Below, one piece after another: positions 6,592 through 6,958 of a stretch of 6,958 bases of DNA. Origin of the DNA: Eubacteriales Family XIII. Incertae Sedis bacterium (lineage in GTDB: Bacteria > Bacillota > Clostridia > Peptostreptococcales > Anaerovoracaceae). The notes beneath the pieces were generated by a model. The model was not told the origin of the DNA, did not search any database, and was given only the letters and a program-made list of their open reading frames with translations. The translations under genes and the position numbers were made by a program. The DNA lies in NCBI GenBank assembly GCA_031257215.1, contig JAIRPC010000061.1, positions 1 through 6,958 of the forward strand, read 5' to 3'. The first letter of the stretch is position 1; every line of letters begins with the position of its first letter.

Positions 6592-6622
6592 CAGGGTACC
6601 ACAGGGTACCACATGGGTAGCA
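6592..6622. repeat. Short tandem repeat carrying GGTACC palindromes
   Basis: CAGGGTACCA occurs twice back to back (6592-6601 and 6602-6611), followed by a diverged third copy, CATGGGTAGCA (6612-6622). Each full copy contains the palindrome GGTACC. The repeat lies 70-100 bases upstream of the candidate operon promoter. It could be a direct-repeat binding site, since AraC-type regulators commonly bind direct repeats, or a simple slippage product. Confidence 0.6.
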
Positions 6623-6686
6623 CACTTTTAACCCAGTCCACGCCACGATTAGCCACTGGTTTGTTTTTCATGCTCTGCTTTCGGAC

Positions 6687-6732
6687 AAAAAAATACCGTT
6701 GGAACCGCAGCGCTTCGGCGGTTTTGCAACGG
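6687..6732 (-). terminator. Strong intrinsic terminator of the rRNA-tRNA transcript
   Basis: On the minus strand CCGTTG (6732-6727) pairs with CAACGG (6701-6696). Inside it AACCGC pairs with GCGGTT, giving a long two-part stem. The hairpin is followed by TA and then seven T residues (6693-6687). It begins 10 bases after the CCA end of tRNA-Glu and separates the RNA operon from the regulator operon on the same strand. Confidence 0.88.
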
Positions 6733-6741
6733 TTTTGTGGT

Positions 6742-6816
6742 TGGTGACCCTACCGGGAATCGAACCCGGGTTACCGCCGTGAAAGGGCGGTGTCTTAACC
6801 GCTTGACCATAGGGCC
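6742..6816 (-). tRNA. tRNA-Glu (anticodon TTC)
   Basis: Read on the minus strand from 6816, a seven-pair acceptor stem (GGCCCTA with TAGGGTC, including one G-T pair) encloses a D-arm, the anticodon stem CCGCC/GGCGG with loop CTTTCAC, and a T-arm containing GGTTCGATTCC. The anticodon is TTC, reading GAA and GAG glutamate codons. The discriminator A (6745) and an encoded CCA end (6744-6742) are present. All stems are intact, so the gene looks functional. It follows 5S rRNA on the same strand, as is usual at the end of rRNA operons in Bacillota, and a strong terminator lies 10 bases further on. Confidence 0.96.
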
Positions 6817-6829
6817 ATATTCAAAAGTT

Positions 6830-6860
6830 GGGTTCTCCGCCGTTTTGCGGCAGAGAACCC
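6830..6860 (-). other. Long hairpin between 5S rRNA and tRNA-Glu
   Basis: GGGTTCTC at 6830-6837 pairs perfectly with GAGAACCC at 6853-6860. After one mismatch the stem continues for four more GC pairs around a five-base loop. On the minus strand only CAACTTTT follows, a weak T run. It could be a processing stem in the 5S-tRNA spacer or a leaky terminator that lowers tRNA-Glu output relative to rRNA. The position, directly after the 5S 3' end, fits either role. Confidence 0.65.
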
Positions 6861-6865
6861 ATAGG

Positions 6866-6958
6866 GTGGCGGCGTCCTATTTTCCCGGGCGGTCGCCCGC
6901 CAAGTATCTTCGGCGCAGGAGAGCTTAACTGCTGTGTTCGGGATGGGGACAGGTGTCG
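6866..6958 (-). rRNA. rrf: 5S rRNA, 3' part (partial)
   Basis: Read on the minus strand from the right edge, the sequence contains the conserved 5S core CCCGAACACAGCAGTTAAGC (6942-6923), then the loop E and helix IV region, and it ends in a GGACGCCGCC segment that forms the terminal helix with the missing 5' end. About 93 bases are present of an expected 115-120, so roughly 25 bases lie beyond 6958. The exact 3' end is uncertain by a few bases. The 16S and 23S genes are presumably further right. Confidence 0.93.

Larger units (their letters stand above)
6322..6686. other. Gene-free control region between the RNA terminator and the regulator operon
   Basis: These 365 bases hold no convincing gene. 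They are more AT-rich than the flanking genes, apart from a GC-rich patch near 6400-6415. Because the RNA operon ends at about 6687, the promoter of the four-gene operon must lie here. The region also contains a candidate minus-strand promoter (6496-6524), a second possible minus-strand -10 (TATGAT, 6432-6437, without a -35), a plus-strand extended -10 (TGGTATACT, 6452-6460), a small hairpin (6539-6552) and a 10-bp tandem repeat (6592-6622). No symmetric operator can be assigned with confidence. Confidence 0.6.

Noticed and set aside
6339..6671. 110-residue minus-strand frame in the intergenic region
   Set aside because: Low-complexity composition, a poor start context, and it covers the tandem repeat and candidate promoter. 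I recognise no family, although a conserved small protein cannot be fully excluded.
6737..6928. 63-residue plus-strand frame beginning MVGDPTGNRTRV
   Set aside because: It is the antisense reading of tRNA-Glu and 5S rRNA. Such peptides are well-known spurious annotations.

Overview
The window looks like chromosome from a GC-rich member of the Bacillota, probably an uncultured clostridial lineage. The evidence is a YesN/YesM-type two-component pair next to ribose-type ABC transporter genes, strong AAGGAGG ribosome-binding sites, and a Firmicutes-like 5S rRNA followed by tRNA-Glu. The taxonomic call is inference; no gene here is diagnostic at genus level.

Layout, left to right. (1) Positions 1-264, + strand: the 3' end of a ribose/xylose-type ABC permease with an odd Gly/Ala-rich tail, followed by an intrinsic terminator (303-334). 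(2) 457-1164, + strand: two tandem extended -10 promoters and a complete thiamine pyrophosphokinase gene. (3) 6321 down to 1181, - strand: a tightly packed four-gene operon in the order AraC-type response regulator, histidine kinase, RbsA-like double ABC ATPase, permease. It converges on the thiamine gene with only 16 bases between the two stop codons. (4) 6322-6686: a gene-free stretch that must hold the operon's control region; it also contains a 10-bp tandem repeat and a small start-like ORF. (5) 6687-6958, - strand: the end of an rRNA operon, with 5S rRNA (cut by the window edge), a long hairpin, tRNA-Glu(TTC) and a strong terminator.

The most notable element is the four-gene operon. The ATPase keeps the length, domain order and framework of RbsA, but almost every catalytic motif in both nucleotide-binding domains is replaced, although the frame is intact over 501 codons. 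The adjacent permease looks normal. No substrate-binding protein gene accompanies them. The histidine kinase has two membrane helices joined by about four residues, so it has essentially no extracytoplasmic sensor domain. Together this suggests that a transporter-derived membrane complex has become the sensory input of a two-component system. It could perhaps be touched by the binding protein of a separate, working sugar transporter such as the one whose permease ends at 264. The parallel is BceAB-BceRS, where a transporter informs a kinase that lacks an external sensor domain. The sensory role is inference; the motif losses, gene order and missing ectodomain are read directly from the sequence.
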